A stretch of DNA of 16,206 nt from Pseudomonas sp. (GCA_029239415.1 JAQZAY010000055.1:1-16206); one strand, 5' to 3'. Positions 1 to 9,634 are shown, counted from the stretch's first letter. Program-made: numbers and translations. Notes: generated by a model not told the origin, from the letters alone.

Positions 1-1657
<1,657 letters not shown>

Positions 1658-1669
1658 AAGAACGCGCTC

Positions 1670-1699
1670 AGTCTAGACTGGTCTGATCACCAAAGCCAA
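1670..1699 (-). promoter_or_regulatory. Candidate sigma70 promoter for thiC
   Basis: On the minus strand a TTGGCT -35-like box (1699-1694) and a TAGACT -10-like box (1675-1670) are separated by 18 nt. Transcription would begin near 1663, just before the riboswitch starts. The position fits well, but the hexamers are only moderately close to consensus and were chosen by eye. Confidence 0.4.
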
Positions 1700-1739
1700 G
1701 CGGGCAAGCGCAGGGATGATGAATGGCGCAAATGGCAGA

Positions 1740-1768
1740 TTGTTGCCAATGGCGCGCGCCACTACACT
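1740..1768 (+). promoter_or_regulatory. Candidate sigma70 promoter for the tolC-like gene
   Basis: TTGTTG at 1740-1745 and TACACT at 1763-1768 are 17 nt apart, an optimal spacing. The start point would be near 1775, giving a leader of about 47 nt before the ATG at 1822. The spacer contains the self-complementary GGCGCGCGCC at 1751-1760, which could be incidental in GC-rich DNA. Confidence 0.45.
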
Positions 1769-1821
1769 GCGTGTCACTCGATACTCAACGGTTCAGTAAT
1801 TAAAGGTTCAAGGATCGCCCT

Positions 1822-3258
1822 ATGCTGCGCAAACTTTCACTGGCCATTGCCGTGTCTTGTGCGTCGACTGGCCTGGCCTGGGCAGCGGACCTGCCCACCA
1901 CGGTGAAGACCGACCTGGTCAGCGTCTACCAGGAAGCGGCGAGCAACAACGCCGACCTGGCCGCCGCCCGCGCTGACTACGGGGCGCGGCGCGAAGTGGT
2001 GCCCCAGGCCCGGGCCGGCCTGCTGCCGAACCTGTCGGCCGGCGCCGAAATGCTCAATACCCGGACCAGGCTCGACGAGCCGGCGATCACCGCCAACCGC
2101 AGCGGCAACGCCTGGAGCGCGACCTTGTCGCAACCGGTATTCCGCGCCGACCGCTGGTTCCAGCTGCAGGCGGCCCAGGCGGTCAACGAGCAGGCGGCGC
2201 TGGAGCTCTCGGCGACCGAGCAGAACCTTATCCTGCAAACCGCCGAAAGCTATTTCGCGGTACTGCGTGCCCAGGACAACCTGGCCGCGACCAAGGCCGA
2301 GGAATCGGCGTTCCGGCGCCAGCTCGACCAGTCCAACGAACGCTTCGACGTGGGCCTGTCGGACAAGACCGACGTGCTGCAGTCCCAGGCCAGCTATGAC
2401 ACCGCCCGCGCCAACCGGATCATCGCCGAGCGCAACGTGCAGGATGCCTTCGAGGCCCTGGTGACCCTCACCAACCGCGAGTACGGCGCCTTGCAGGGCG
2501 TAGTGCACACCCTGCCGGTCCTGGTGCCGACGCCCAACGACGCCAAGGCCTGGGTCGACACCGCCGCCCGGCAGAACCTCAACCTGCTGGCCACCAACCA
2601 TGCCGTCGATGCCGCCGAGGAAACCCTGCGCCAGCGCAAGGCCGGCCATGCGCCAACGGTGGATGCGGTGGCGCGCTACCAGAAAGGCGACAACGACAGC
2701 CTCGGCTTCACCAACCCGGCGCCGCAGACCGGTGTGCGCTATGGCGGGGATGTGGAGCAGACCAGTATCGGCCTGCAGTTGAACATCCCGATCTACAGTG
2801 GAGGCCTGACCAGCTCGCAGGTCCGCGAGGCCTACCAGCGCCTGAACCAGGCCGAGCAGCAACGCGAGAGCCTGCGCCGCCAGGTGGTGGAAAATACCCG
2901 CAACCTGCACCGCGCGGTGAACACCGACGTCGAGCAGGTGCAGGCGCGCAAGCAGTCGATCATCTCCAACCAGAGCGCGCTTGAGGCCACCGAGATCGGC
3001 TACCAGGTCGGCACCCGCAACATCGTCGACGTGCTGGATGCCCAGCGCCAGCTGTACACCTCGGTGCGCGACTACAACAACAGCCGCTACGACTACATCC
3101 TCGACAACCTGCGGCTCAAGCAGTCGGCCGGCACCTTGAGCCCGCAGGACTTGCAGGACCTGGGGCGTTTCCTCAAGGCTGACTACAATCCGGACCGGGA
3201 TTTCCTGCCGCCGGACCTGGCGGAGGCGGCGGCGAAGAACTTCGAGCGCAGGCCGTGA
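1822..3258 (+). CDS. tolC: TolC-family outer membrane channel protein
   Basis: A 478-residue outer-membrane efflux or type I secretion channel subunit. Residues 1-21 form a typical signal peptide with a likely cut after AWA. The mature protein has the two-fold TolC/OEP repeat. The first half contains YFAVLRAQDNLAATKAEE and the coiled GLSDKTDVLQSQASYDTARA; the second contains GTRNIVDVLDAQRQLY, the matching helical turn. The length is close to E. coli TolC (about 490). AAGGA at 1810-1814 lies 7 nt before the ATG. TolC channels work as trimers with an inner-membrane pump and a periplasmic adaptor, but neither is encoded here. It is therefore an orphan that must draw partners from elsewhere, and its substrate cannot be told from sequence. 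The gene is divergent from thiC and convergent with waaA; the 81-nt gap at 3259-3339 holds nothing convincing. Confidence 0.93.
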   Translation: MLRKLSLAIAVSCASTGLAWAADLPTTVKTDLVSVYQEAASNNADLAAARADYGARREVVPQARAGLLPNLSAGAEMLNTRTRLDEPAITANRSGNAWSATLSQPVFRADRWFQLQAAQAVNEQAALELSATEQNLILQTAESYFAVLRAQDNLAATKAEESAFRRQLDQSNERFDVGLSDKTDVLQSQASYDTARANRIIAERNVQDAFEALVTLTNREYGALQGVVHTLPVLVPTPNDAKAWVDTAARQNLNLLATNHAVDAAEETLRQRKAGHAPTVDAVARYQKGDNDSLGFTNPAPQTGVRYGGDVEQTSIGLQLNIPIYSGGLTSSQVREAYQRLNQAEQQRESLRRQVVENTRNLHRAVNTDVEQVQARKQSIISNQSALEATEIGYQVGTRNIVDVLDAQRQLYTSVRDYNNSRYDYILDNLRLKQSAGTLSPQDLQDLGRFLKADYNPDRDFLPPDLAEAAAKNFERRP

Positions 3259-3339
3259 GCCTTGCCGCTCAGGGAGCTCTGATCCACTGAATTTCTGAAG
3301 CCGACGCTGCAGCGACCTACCGTGTCGGTACTGGTCGCC

Positions 3340-4620
3340 TCAGGCCTCATGGCGCATCAACCCGTCCAGGCCATCGAGCAACCGCCGCAACGCGCCCTGG
3401 TTGGCCACCATCACTGCCTTGCCCGCCGCGCCCATGCGCCGGGCATCCTGGGGCAGCTCGATCAGCCGCTGCACCGCGGCACTCAGCCCTTGGGCATCCT
3501 CGACCTGCTGCAACGCCCCTGCCTCGCCGAGCATCGCGCTGATCTCCAGGAAATTGAACACGTGCGGCCCCATGATCACCGGCAGCGACAGTGCCGCGGG
3601 CTCAAGCGGGTTGTGCCCGCCGTTGGCGACCAGGCTGCCGCCCACGAAGGCAATGTCCGCCAGCGCATAGAGAAACAGCAATTCGCCCATGGTGTCGCCC
3701 ATCAGCACCTGGGTGTGCGATTCGACTGGCGTGCCGTGGGAGCGCCGCACCGTGGTGAACTGCGTGCTGCATAGCGCGTTCACGGCCTCGAACCGCTCGG
3801 GATGACGCGGGACGAGGATCAACAGCGCGTCACCGTGCACCTCGAGCAACTGCCGGTGGGCATCGAGGATGACCTGGTCTTCACCTTCATGGGTGCTGGC
3901 GGCGATCCACACCGGTCGCTGCGTGGCATTCCACTGGGTGCGCAGTGCAAGAGCGCGGGCGGCTAGCTGCTCGTCGATTCTGAGGTCGAACTTGATCGAG
4001 CCGGTGACCTGCACGCACTCGCTGCGCGCGCCGAGACTGCGAAAACGCTCGGCCTCGGTCTCGGTCTGCGCGGCGATCAGGCTCATCTCGGCGAGCATCG
4101 GCCGGGTCAGCCTGGCAAAACGTGCATAGCCCCGTGCCGATCGTGCCGAGAGCCGCGCATTGGCAAGGGCAACCGGAATCCCGCGTTTCGCGCACTGGTG
4201 GATATGGTTGGGCCACAGCTCGGTCTCCATGATGATGCCCAGTCGGGGACGTACATGATCCAGGAAACGCCCCGCCGCCCATGGAAGGTCATAGGGCAGG
4301 TAGCAATGCTGGACACGTGGTTCGTCGGGGAACAGGGCGCGAATGCGCTCGGAACCGGTGGGCGTCATGCAGGTGATGGTGATTGGCAGGTCCGGGTAGG
4401 CCTCGAGCAACGCGCGCACCATGGGCGCGGCGGCGATGCTTTCGCCGACCGACACGGCATGCACCCACAGGCCGCCCTGGCGCATGGCCGGCAGCCCCAG
4501 GGCAAAGCGCTCGGCGATGCGCTGGCGGTAGGCCGGGGCCTTGCGCCCACGCAGGAACAGGCGCAGCGCAACCAGTGGCAGGCCCAGGTGAAACAGCAGG
4601 GTATAGAGGGTTCTGTTCAT
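3340..4620 (-). CDS. waaA: 3-deoxy-D-manno-octulosonic acid (Kdo) transferase WaaA
   Basis: WaaA (KdtA, family GT30) is an inner-membrane-associated enzyme that transfers Kdo from CMP-Kdo to lipid IVA, the first step of LPS inner-core assembly. The 426-residue product has the usual length. An N-terminal hydrophobic anchor (about residues 4-24) precedes the HAVSVGE motif with the expected catalytic Glu at position 60. Further family segments are METELWPN, IAASTHEGE, LVPRHPERF, the nucleotide-sugar site FVGGSLVANGGHNPLEPA and VIMGPHVFNF. The ATG at 4620 fits the family N-terminus, but no clear Shine-Dalgarno sequence lies just upstream. The gene stands alone, divergent from the SMR gene across 79 nt. 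Confidence 0.96.
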   Translation of the reverse strand: MNRTLYTLLFHLGLPLVALRLFLRGRKAPAYRQRIAERFALGLPAMRQGGLWVHAVSVGESIAAAPMVRALLEAYPDLPITITCMTPTGSERIRALFPDEPRVQHCYLPYDLPWAAGRFLDHVRPRLGIIMETELWPNHIHQCAKRGIPVALANARLSARSARGYARFARLTRPMLAEMSLIAAQTETEAERFRSLGARSECVQVTGSIKFDLRIDEQLAARALALRTQWNATQRPVWIAASTHEGEDQVILDAHRQLLEVHGDALLILVPRHPERFEAVNALCSTQFTTVRRSHGTPVESHTQVLMGDTMGELLFLYALADIAFVGGSLVANGGHNPLEPAALSLPVIMGPHVFNFLEISAMLGEAGALQQVEDAQGLSAAVQRLIELPQDARRMGAAGKAVMVANQGALRRLLDGLDGLMRHEA

Positions 4621-4699
4621 GGCGGCGAAGTTTACTAGCCAATGGCCCGCAAGTGCACGAATGCCTAGAATGCCAAGCCTGCCCTCAAGGAATCACCTC

Positions 4700-5032
4700 A
4701 TGAATGCCTACACCTACCTGGCCATCGCCATCGTCGCCGAAGTCATCGCCACCGCCTCCATGAAGGCGGTCAAGGGCCTGAGCACGCCGCTGCCCCTGCT
4801 GTTGATGGTCTGCGGCTACGCCATCGCCTTCTGGATGCTGACCCTGGTGGTGCGCAGCGTGCCGGTCGGGATTGCCTATGCGATCTGGTCGGGCCTTGGC
4901 ATCGTGCTGATCAGCGTGGCAGCACTGGTGATCTACGGACAGAAGCTGGACGTGCCTGCAATGCTCGGCATGGCCATGATCGTGGCAGGCGTGGTGGTGA
5001 TCCAGGTGTTCTCGAAAACCACCGGGCATTGA
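4700..5032 (+). CDS. Small multidrug resistance (SMR) family transporter
   Basis: A 110-residue inner-membrane protein of the EmrE/SugE type, the standard family length. Four hydrophobic segments are visible at about residues 3-21, 31-51, 57-79 and 85-104. Glu14 in the first helix (IAIVAEVIATASMK) is the conserved proton- and cation-binding residue. The second half has the family pattern GIAYAIWSGLGIV followed by GQKLD. The SMR family exports quaternary ammonium compounds or guanidinium in exchange for protons; the EmrE-like segments favour the multidrug branch, but the exact substrate is not certain. The start is set by AAGGA at 4687-4691, 8 nt before the ATG. An upstream in-frame ATG at 4619 would add a non-family extension and is rejected. 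The next gene begins 53 nt downstream in the same direction. Confidence 0.93.
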   Translation: MNAYTYLAIAIVAEVIATASMKAVKGLSTPLPLLLMVCGYAIAFWMLTLVVRSVPVGIAYAIWSGLGIVLISVAALVIYGQKLDVPAMLGMAMIVAGVVVIQVFSKTTGH

Positions 5033-5048
5033 TTGCTCGCGCAGACTG

Positions 5049-5054
5049 TATACT
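5049..5054 (+). promoter_or_regulatory. Possible -10 box for the FAD-oxidoreductase operon
   Basis: TATACT lies 31 nt before the ATG at 5086 and matches the -10 consensus at five of six positions. No good -35 box is found at 16-18 nt (CATTGA at 5027-5032 is the best). It is a weak candidate for a start inside the SMR-to-oxidoreductase gap. Confidence 0.25.
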
Positions 5055-5085
5055 GGGCGCCTGTCCAAGCCTGTGAGGTTCCTGC

Positions 5086-6261
5086 ATGCCATCTGCCATT
5101 TCCACTGACGTCCTGATCGTCGGCGCCGGGGTCGCGGGCCTCTGGCTCAACGCCCGCTTGCGGCGCCTGGGCTACTCGACGGTGCTGGTGGAACGCGCGA
5201 GCCTGGGTGGCGAGCAGACCATCAAGTCCCAGGGCATCATCCATGGCGGCGCCAAATATGCCTTGCACGGTGCGCTGACCGGCGCCTCGGAAGCCATCGC
5301 CGACATGCCGCGCCGCTGGCGCGAGGCCCTGGCGGGCAACGGTGAGCTGGACCTGTCCGCCGTGCGCCTGCTGTCAGAGGCCCATTACCTGTGGTCGCCG
5401 GGCACCCTGGCAGGCAACCTGACCAGTTTCTTCGCCAGCAAGGCGGTGCGTGGCCGGGTCGACCAGGTCAAGGGCGACCAGCTGCCCCCTGCCCTGCAAG
5501 ACCGCGCCTTCAAGGGCAAGGTGTATCGCCTGGCCGAGCTGGTGGTCGACGTCCCTAGCCTGTTGAAGGCATTGGCCGGGCTTGCCGGCGACAGCCTGCT
5601 GGCGGGCGAGCGGGTCGAGCCACTGCACGACGGCGACACCCTGGTCGGCCTGCGGGTCGACGGCCGCGAGATCCGTGCCCAGCGCATCGTGCTGAGCGCT
5701 GGTGCCGGCACCGCCGAGCTGCTGCAGGCGCTTGGGCTGGACCAGCCTGCGATGCAGCGTCGTCCGCTGCACATGGTCATGGCCAAGGGCGCGGCGCTCA
5801 AGCCACTGTATGCGCACTGCCTGGGCGGTGGTCCCAAGCCCCGCATCACGGTCACCAGCCATCCGGCCAGTGATGGCCAGTGGATCTGGTACCTCGGCGG
5901 CGACCTGGCCGAAGCCGAAGGCGTGGCCCGCGAACCAGCCGCGCAGATTGCTGCGGCACAGAAGGAAATCGCCGGCCTGCTGCCTTGGGTAGACCTGGGC
6001 CAGGTCCGCTGGGCCACCGTGCGCATCGACCGTGCCGAGCCAGCGCAGTCGGGGCTTGTACGTCCCGACAATGCCTTCCTTGCCGAGCAGCAACGCCTGC
6101 TGGTGGGCTGGCCGACCAAGCTGGCCCTGGCGCCGGACTTTGCCGATCGTGTCCTGAACACGCTTGAGCGCGACGGCATCCGGCCCACCGAGCACCCAGA
6201 CCTCAGCGACCTTCCGCGTCCTTCGATCGGCACCCCTGCCTGGGAGCAACTGCTGCCATGA
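5086..6261 (+). CDS. FAD-dependent oxidoreductase (DAO / L-2-hydroxyglutarate dehydrogenase-like)
   Basis: A 391-residue flavoprotein of the DAO superfamily. The N-terminus carries the dinucleotide-binding Rossmann motif VLIVGAGVAGLWLNARL (G13, G15, G18), with the ribose-binding acidic residue at E36 in VLVERA. The next element, SQGIIHGGAKYAL (residues 48-60), resembles the SGVIHAGIYY region of L-2-hydroxyglutarate and glycerol-3-phosphate dehydrogenases. The second FAD-contact strand appears as RIVLSAGAGTAELL (about 199-212). A 2-hydroxy acid or amino acid substrate is plausible by family, but none can be named. GAGG at 5075-5078, 7 nt before the ATG, sets the start. The stop overlaps the start of the aldo/keto reductase gene, so the two are probably translationally coupled. 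No signal peptide is seen; the protein should be cytoplasmic. Confidence 0.85.
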   Translation: MPSAISTDVLIVGAGVAGLWLNARLRRLGYSTVLVERASLGGEQTIKSQGIIHGGAKYALHGALTGASEAIADMPRRWREALAGNGELDLSAVRLLSEAHYLWSPGTLAGNLTSFFASKAVRGRVDQVKGDQLPPALQDRAFKGKVYRLAELVVDVPSLLKALAGLAGDSLLAGERVEPLHDGDTLVGLRVDGREIRAQRIVLSAGAGTAELLQALGLDQPAMQRRPLHMVMAKGAALKPLYAHCLGGGPKPRITVTSHPASDGQWIWYLGGDLAEAEGVAREPAAQIAAAQKEIAGLLPWVDLGQVRWATVRIDRAEPAQSGLVRPDNAFLAEQQRLLVGWPTKLALAPDFADRVLNTLERDGIRPTEHPDLSDLPRPSIGTPAWEQLLP

Positions 6262-7070
6262 GCCTACCGACCCTGCATGACTTGCACCGACCCTTGGGCA
6301 GCACCGGCCTCAGGGTTTCGCCCCTGGGCCTGGGCACGGTCAAGCTCGGGCGCGACCAAGGGGTCAAGTACCCCGCCGGTTTCACCATCCCCGACGATGA
6401 CCATGCCCGCCTGTTGCTCGCCCAGGCTCGCGAGCTGGGCATCAACCTGATCGACACCGCGCCAGCGTATGGCAACAGCGAGTCACGCCTTGGCCCGCTG
6501 TTGCGTGGCCAGCGCCACGACTGGGTGATCGTCAGCAAGGTCGGGGAGGAATTCGAAAACGGCCAGTCGCGCCACGACTTCAGCGCGGCCCATACACGCT
6601 TGTCCGTGGAGCGCAGCCTCAAGCGTCTTGAAACAGATTGTATCGATCTTGTCCTGGTGCATTCGGACGGCGACGACCTGGCGATTCTCGAGGAGCAGGA
6701 GGTCTACCAGACCCTTGCCCAGCTCAAGCAGGAAGGCAAGATCCGCGGCTACGGCTTTTCCGGAAAGACCGCGGCCGGCGGGCTCAAGGCCTTGGAGCGC
6801 GGGGACTGCGCCATGGTCACCTACAACCTCAAGGAACAGGCGGAGCGTCCGGTGCTCGACTACGCTGCCGAACACGGCAAGGCCATCCTGGTGAAAAAGG
6901 CGCTGGCCAGCGGGCATCTATGCCTGGCTCCGGGCACCGATCCGGTGCGCGCCAGCTTCGAATTGCTGTTTGCCCACCCTGGGGTGTGCAGTGCTATTGT
7001 CGGCACCATCAATCCGTTGCACTTGGCGCACAACGTCGCGACTGTCGCCCGCATCCTCAGCCAGCACTGA
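6258..7070 (+). CDS. Aldo/keto reductase family protein
   Basis: A 270-residue member of the AKR (beta/alpha)8 superfamily, slightly shorter than the usual 300 or more. The catalytic tetrad is complete: D66 and Y71 in LIDTAPAYGNSE, K94 in VIVSKVG and H135 in LVLVHSDG. The cofactor-binding C-terminus shows SAIVGTINPLHLAHNV. NAD(P)H-dependent reduction of an aldehyde or ketone in the cytoplasm is expected; the substrate is unknown. The ATG overlaps the oxidoreductase stop by four bases (ATGA), which argues for a shared transcript and coupled translation, and perhaps consecutive steps or a redox pair. The next gene starts 38 nt downstream. Confidence 0.9.
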   Translation: MSLPTLHDLHRPLGSTGLRVSPLGLGTVKLGRDQGVKYPAGFTIPDDDHARLLLAQARELGINLIDTAPAYGNSESRLGPLLRGQRHDWVIVSKVGEEFENGQSRHDFSAAHTRLSVERSLKRLETDCIDLVLVHSDGDDLAILEEQEVYQTLAQLKQEGKIRGYGFSGKTAAGGLKALERGDCAMVTYNLKEQAERPVLDYAAEHGKAILVKKALASGHLCLAPGTDPVRASFELLFAHPGVCSAIVGTINPLHLAHNVATVARILSQH

Positions 7071-7108
7071 GTCGCCCGCGCGGCCGCCCCAACGCAAGGA
7101 GGAGCCTC

Positions 7109-8062
7109 GTGGCGCGAACGCTGATCCGCAAGAACCCCAGCAACTTCAAGACCCTGCCGCTGCACGTCGAAGCCACCCCCGAGGCCTTGCGCTACCAGGG
7201 CATCGGCATGCCCCTGAACTTCGCCCAGACCCTGCAGCGGCGCAAACCGATACAACTGGCCGACAGCGAGCGGTTCGTGGTGGAACTGGCCAACCTGGGG
7301 GTTTCCGTGCGCCTGACCCTGAGCTGGCAGAACCGTGACTACTGGGTGCTGGTGCGCCAGCGCCGGCAGGACCGTGGCGACGTGGTGCTCAAGCTGATTT
7401 CCGGCTATGTGCCTGCGCGCGAGCTGAACCTGCCGCTGCACACCGCCATTCAGGAAGTGGCCGAGGAATGCCTGCTTGAAACGCCCGAGGGATGGCTTGG
7501 CGGGCGTTTCAACGATACCTGGCTGCCAGCGCCTTATGCGGCCGCGTTGCACTATCGCGAAGCCCTGCCCTTCGTGCTCTCGCCGCAATCTGGCGCAGCA
7601 CGGCCGGTGCAGTGCGCCAACCTCCCGTTGATCGAGCGCCCAAGGGCCTATGTACACCTGCCAACGGCGTCGCTGCAGCTGATCTATGACTTGCGCCTGC
7701 AAGTGCCCAGGGAGGCGAAGTCGCTGAGCCTGTTCCACGTGGACGAGCGCCTGGAGGGCGACCAACTGGTGACCCGGCTCAATCGCAAGCGCCCGGGCCT
7801 GTACCTGATGCCGCTTCAGGATGGCCAGCCGACCGCCGAGTTGTTCACATTGAAGAAAGGCGAGCTGGTGGCGGCGAGTACACGAGGGTTGTACCTGGCC
7901 GAAAGCTTCGCAGCCCAGGAAGGCTGGGTGGTCAGGGAAGAGCGGATTCGCTGGAAGGACTGGCTGCGCCAGCATGGGCTGGCGGCGCCCAAGCGGGCCT
8001 CGGGGTTGCAGCGGTTGAAGGGCAAGGCGCGGGACCTGTTGCGCATGGCGTTGAACAAGTAG
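7109..8062 (+). CDS. Uncharacterised protein with degenerate Nudix-like box
   Basis: A 317-residue soluble protein with no signal peptide or membrane segment. The start is a GTG with a strong AAGGAGGAG just upstream (7096-7104); the frame stays open further upstream but there it only shadows the aldo/keto reductase gene. Around residues 99-124 the sequence GYVPARELNLPLHTAIQEVA then EECLLE resembles a Nudix box (GX5EX7REUXEEXGU). It keeps G99, E105, E116, E119 and E120, but Q115 replaces the Arg, a Leu replaces the final Gly, and the spacer is two residues longer. Basic strands precede it (DYWVLVRQRRQDRGDVVLKL), as in Nudix folds. The rest is unassigned. I see no Walker A or ABC signature, so an ATPase label would be unsupported. 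It is the last gene of the rightward run. Confidence 0.8.
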   Translation: MARTLIRKNPSNFKTLPLHVEATPEALRYQGIGMPLNFAQTLQRRKPIQLADSERFVVELANLGVSVRLTLSWQNRDYWVLVRQRRQDRGDVVLKLISGYVPARELNLPLHTAIQEVAEECLLETPEGWLGGRFNDTWLPAPYAAALHYREALPFVLSPQSGAARPVQCANLPLIERPRAYVHLPTASLQLIYDLRLQVPREAKSLSLFHVDERLEGDQLVTRLNRKRPGLYLMPLQDGQPTAELFTLKKGELVAASTRGLYLAESFAAQEGWVVREERIRWKDWLRQHGLAAPKRASGLQRLKGKARDLLRMALNK

Positions 8063-8071
8063 CGTCTCCCA

Positions 8072-8103
8072 GGCCTCTTCGCGGCTAAAGCCGCGAAAAG
8101 GCC
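8072..8103. repeat. REP-like palindrome between convergent genes
   Basis: A near-perfect inverted repeat: arms at 8072-8086 and 8089-8103 pair over 15 positions with one mismatch (8077/8098). The left arm, GGCCTCTTCGCGGCTAAAG, closely resembles the first half of the P. putida REP consensus as I remember it (GGCCTCTTCGCGGGTAAACC). The right half departs from the usual CCGCTCCTACAGG ending. It lies 10 nt after the stop of the Nudix-like gene and may act as a transcript end or stabiliser for that gene. Only one copy is visible in this window. Confidence 0.6.
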
Positions 8104-8135
8104 CGTCCACACGGCACAAGGCTGCGTGGCCGGGC
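8101..8135 (-). terminator. Candidate terminator hairpin after hldE
   Basis: Immediately after the hldE stop, the minus strand reads GCCCG, CCAC, a loop, GTGG and CGGGC. This gives 5-bp and 4-bp stems with single mismatched bases between them (8101-8105 with 8131-8135; 8107-8110 with 8126-8129). It is followed by CTTTTC. Only four T follow, so it is a modest intrinsic terminator. It shares bases with the adjacent REP-like palindrome, so the two hairpins compete on one RNA. Confidence 0.5.
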
Positions 8136-8136
8136 T

Positions 8137-9558
8137 TCAGTTCTTGCGGATCTTCTCCACGATGGCCGTGGTCGAGCTGTTCTCGACCAGCCCCAGCACT
8201 TTCACCGCACCGCCATAGCCGGTCACGATATCGGCGCCGACCACCTGGTCGATCCCATAGTCGCCACCCTTGACCAGCACGTCGGGCCTGACCTGGCCAA
8301 GCAGGCTTTCAGGGGTGCCTTCGGGGAAGCTGATGACCCAGTCCACCGCCCCAAGGCCCGCCAGCACCGCCATGCGCCGGTCGACACTGTTGATCGGCCG
8401 GCCCGGCCCTTTCAGGCGGCTGACCGAGGCATCGTCGTTGACTGCGACGATCAGCCGATCGCCCTGGGCGCGCGCCTGTTCCAGGTAGGTCACGTGACCG
8501 GCATGGAGGATGTCGAAGCAGCCATTGGTGAAGACGATCTTTTCCTTGTGCGCGCGGGCATCGTCGATGGCCAGCAGCAGCTGGTCGAGACTCAGCACGC
8601 CGCGCTCGGAACCCTCTTCGCGCTGGATCGCCCGGCGCAACTCGGGGGCGCTGATCGCGGCCGTGCCCAGCTTGCCGACCACGATGCCGGCGGCGAGATT
8701 CGCCAGGCCCACGGCCTGGGGCAGGTCTTCGCCCGCGGCAATCGCCGCGGCCAGGGTGGAAATCACCGTATCGCCCGCACCGGTGACATCGAATACCTCG
8801 CGGGCCCGTGCCGGCAGGTGCATCGCCGGGTGATCGGCACGCAACAAGGTCATGCCATGCTCGCCACGGGTCACCAGCAAGGCGCTCAGCTCAAGGTCCA
8901 GCATCAGTTGCAGGCCCTTGGCAACGAGCTCCGATTCATCGGCGCAGCGGCCGACAACGGCCTCGAATTCACTGAGGTTCGGGGTAATCAGGCTGGCGCC
9001 ACGGTAGACAGAGAAATCCTTGCCCTTGGGGTCGGCCAGCACCGGGATACGCCTGGCTCTCGCAGCCTGGATCAGATCCTGATGATTACGCAGGGCGCCC
9101 TTGCCGTAGTCCGACAGGACCAGCACCTTGACGCCGTCGAGCAAGGTATCCACTTCGGCACCCAACGACAACGCATCGGTGGCGAACGGTTCTTCGAAGT
9201 CGATGCGCAGCAATTGCTGGTGACGGCTCATGACCCGCAGCTTGACGATGGTCGGCTGGTGCGCGATGCGCTGGAAGATCGAGCGCACGCCCGCAGCCTG
9301 CAGGCTGTTGGCCAGGCTCTCGGCCGCCTCGTCCTGGCCGGTGACGCCAACCAGCGAGGCCGGCGCGCCCAGCGCGGCGATGTTCAAGGCAACGTTGGCC
9401 GCACCGCCTGGACGGTCCTCGATCTGCTCGACACGAACCACTGGTACCGGCGCTTCGGGCGAAATTCGCGACGTACCGCCATGCCAGTAACGGTCAAGCA
9501 TCACATCACCGACCACCAGGACCGGCGCCTGGTCAAATCGTGGCATGGATAACTTCAT
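8137..9558 (-). CDS. hldE: Bifunctional heptose 7-phosphate kinase / heptose 1-phosphate adenylyltransferase HldE
   Basis: HldE makes ADP-heptose for the LPS inner core. The 473-residue product has the full length and both domains. The N-terminal ribokinase-like domain (about 1-318) shows [11 protein letters not shown] (residues 49-59) and the catalytic DVTGAGDT loop with D263. The C-terminal nucleotidyltransferase domain (about 340-473) shows [13 protein letters not shown] with HxGH at 352-355, and LVKGGDY. The start at 9558 matches the family N-terminus ([18 protein letters not shown]), and GGAG lies 7 nt upstream. The in-frame upstream extension to 9663 runs into the preceding gene and is rejected. 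It follows the DnpA-like gene by 76 nt, so it may be the last gene of the envelope operon or have its own promoter, for which I found no convincing -35/-10 pair. Confidence 0.97.
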   Translation of the reverse strand: MKLSMPRFDQAPVLVVGDVMLDRYWHGGTSRISPEAPVPVVRVEQIEDRPGGAANVALNIAALGAPASLVGVTGQDEAAESLANSLQAAGVRSIFQRIAHQPTIVKLRVMSRHQQLLRIDFEEPFATDALSLGAEVDTLLDGVKVLVLSDYGKGALRNHQDLIQAARARRIPVLADPKGKDFSVYRGASLITPNLSEFEAVVGRCADESELVAKGLQLMLDLELSALLVTRGEHGMTLLRADHPAMHLPARAREVFDVTGAGDTVISTLAAAIAAGEDLPQAVGLANLAAGIVVGKLGTAAISAPELRRAIQREEGSERGVLSLDQLLLAIDDARAHKEKIVFTNGCFDILHAGHVTYLEQARAQGDRLIVAVNDDASVSRLKGPGRPINSVDRRMAVLAGLGAVDWVISFPEGTPESLLGQVRPDVLVKGGDYGIDQVVGADIVTGYGGAVKVLGLVENSSTTAIVEKIRKN

Positions 9559-9634
9559 GGAAACTCCAGGGGGTGATAAAAGCTGCGCGGATAATAACAT
9601 AGCGACAGAGGGCAACCGCACGCCAGCTGTACGT

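Noticed and set aside
1837..2910. Open frame of 357 codons opposite the tolC-like gene
   Set aside because: The sense strand carries a full TolC protein with signal peptide; the antisense product is Gly/Gln/Val-rich and without motifs.
3301..3328. Inverted repeat CCGAC...GTCGG between tolC and waaA as a terminator
   Set aside because: The stem is only 5 bp with an 18-nt loop and no T run on either strand.
6638..7108. N-terminal extension of the Nudix-like protein
   Set aside because: The frame is open, but it overlaps the aldo/keto reductase coding region and reads as Arg-rich shadow sequence. The GTG at 7109 with AAGGAGGAG is a much better start.
8494..9552. Long open frame of 352 codons on the plus strand opposite hldE
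   Set aside because: It lies entirely antisense to a complete, motif-rich hldE, and its product is low-complexity and rich in Gln, Gly, Arg and His. This is typical of antisense frames in GC-rich genomes.
9559..9634. Possible promoter in the AT-rich gap before hldE
   Set aside because: TTGCCC and TTATTAT-like sequences are present, but no -35/-10 pair has a spacing of 16-18 nt.
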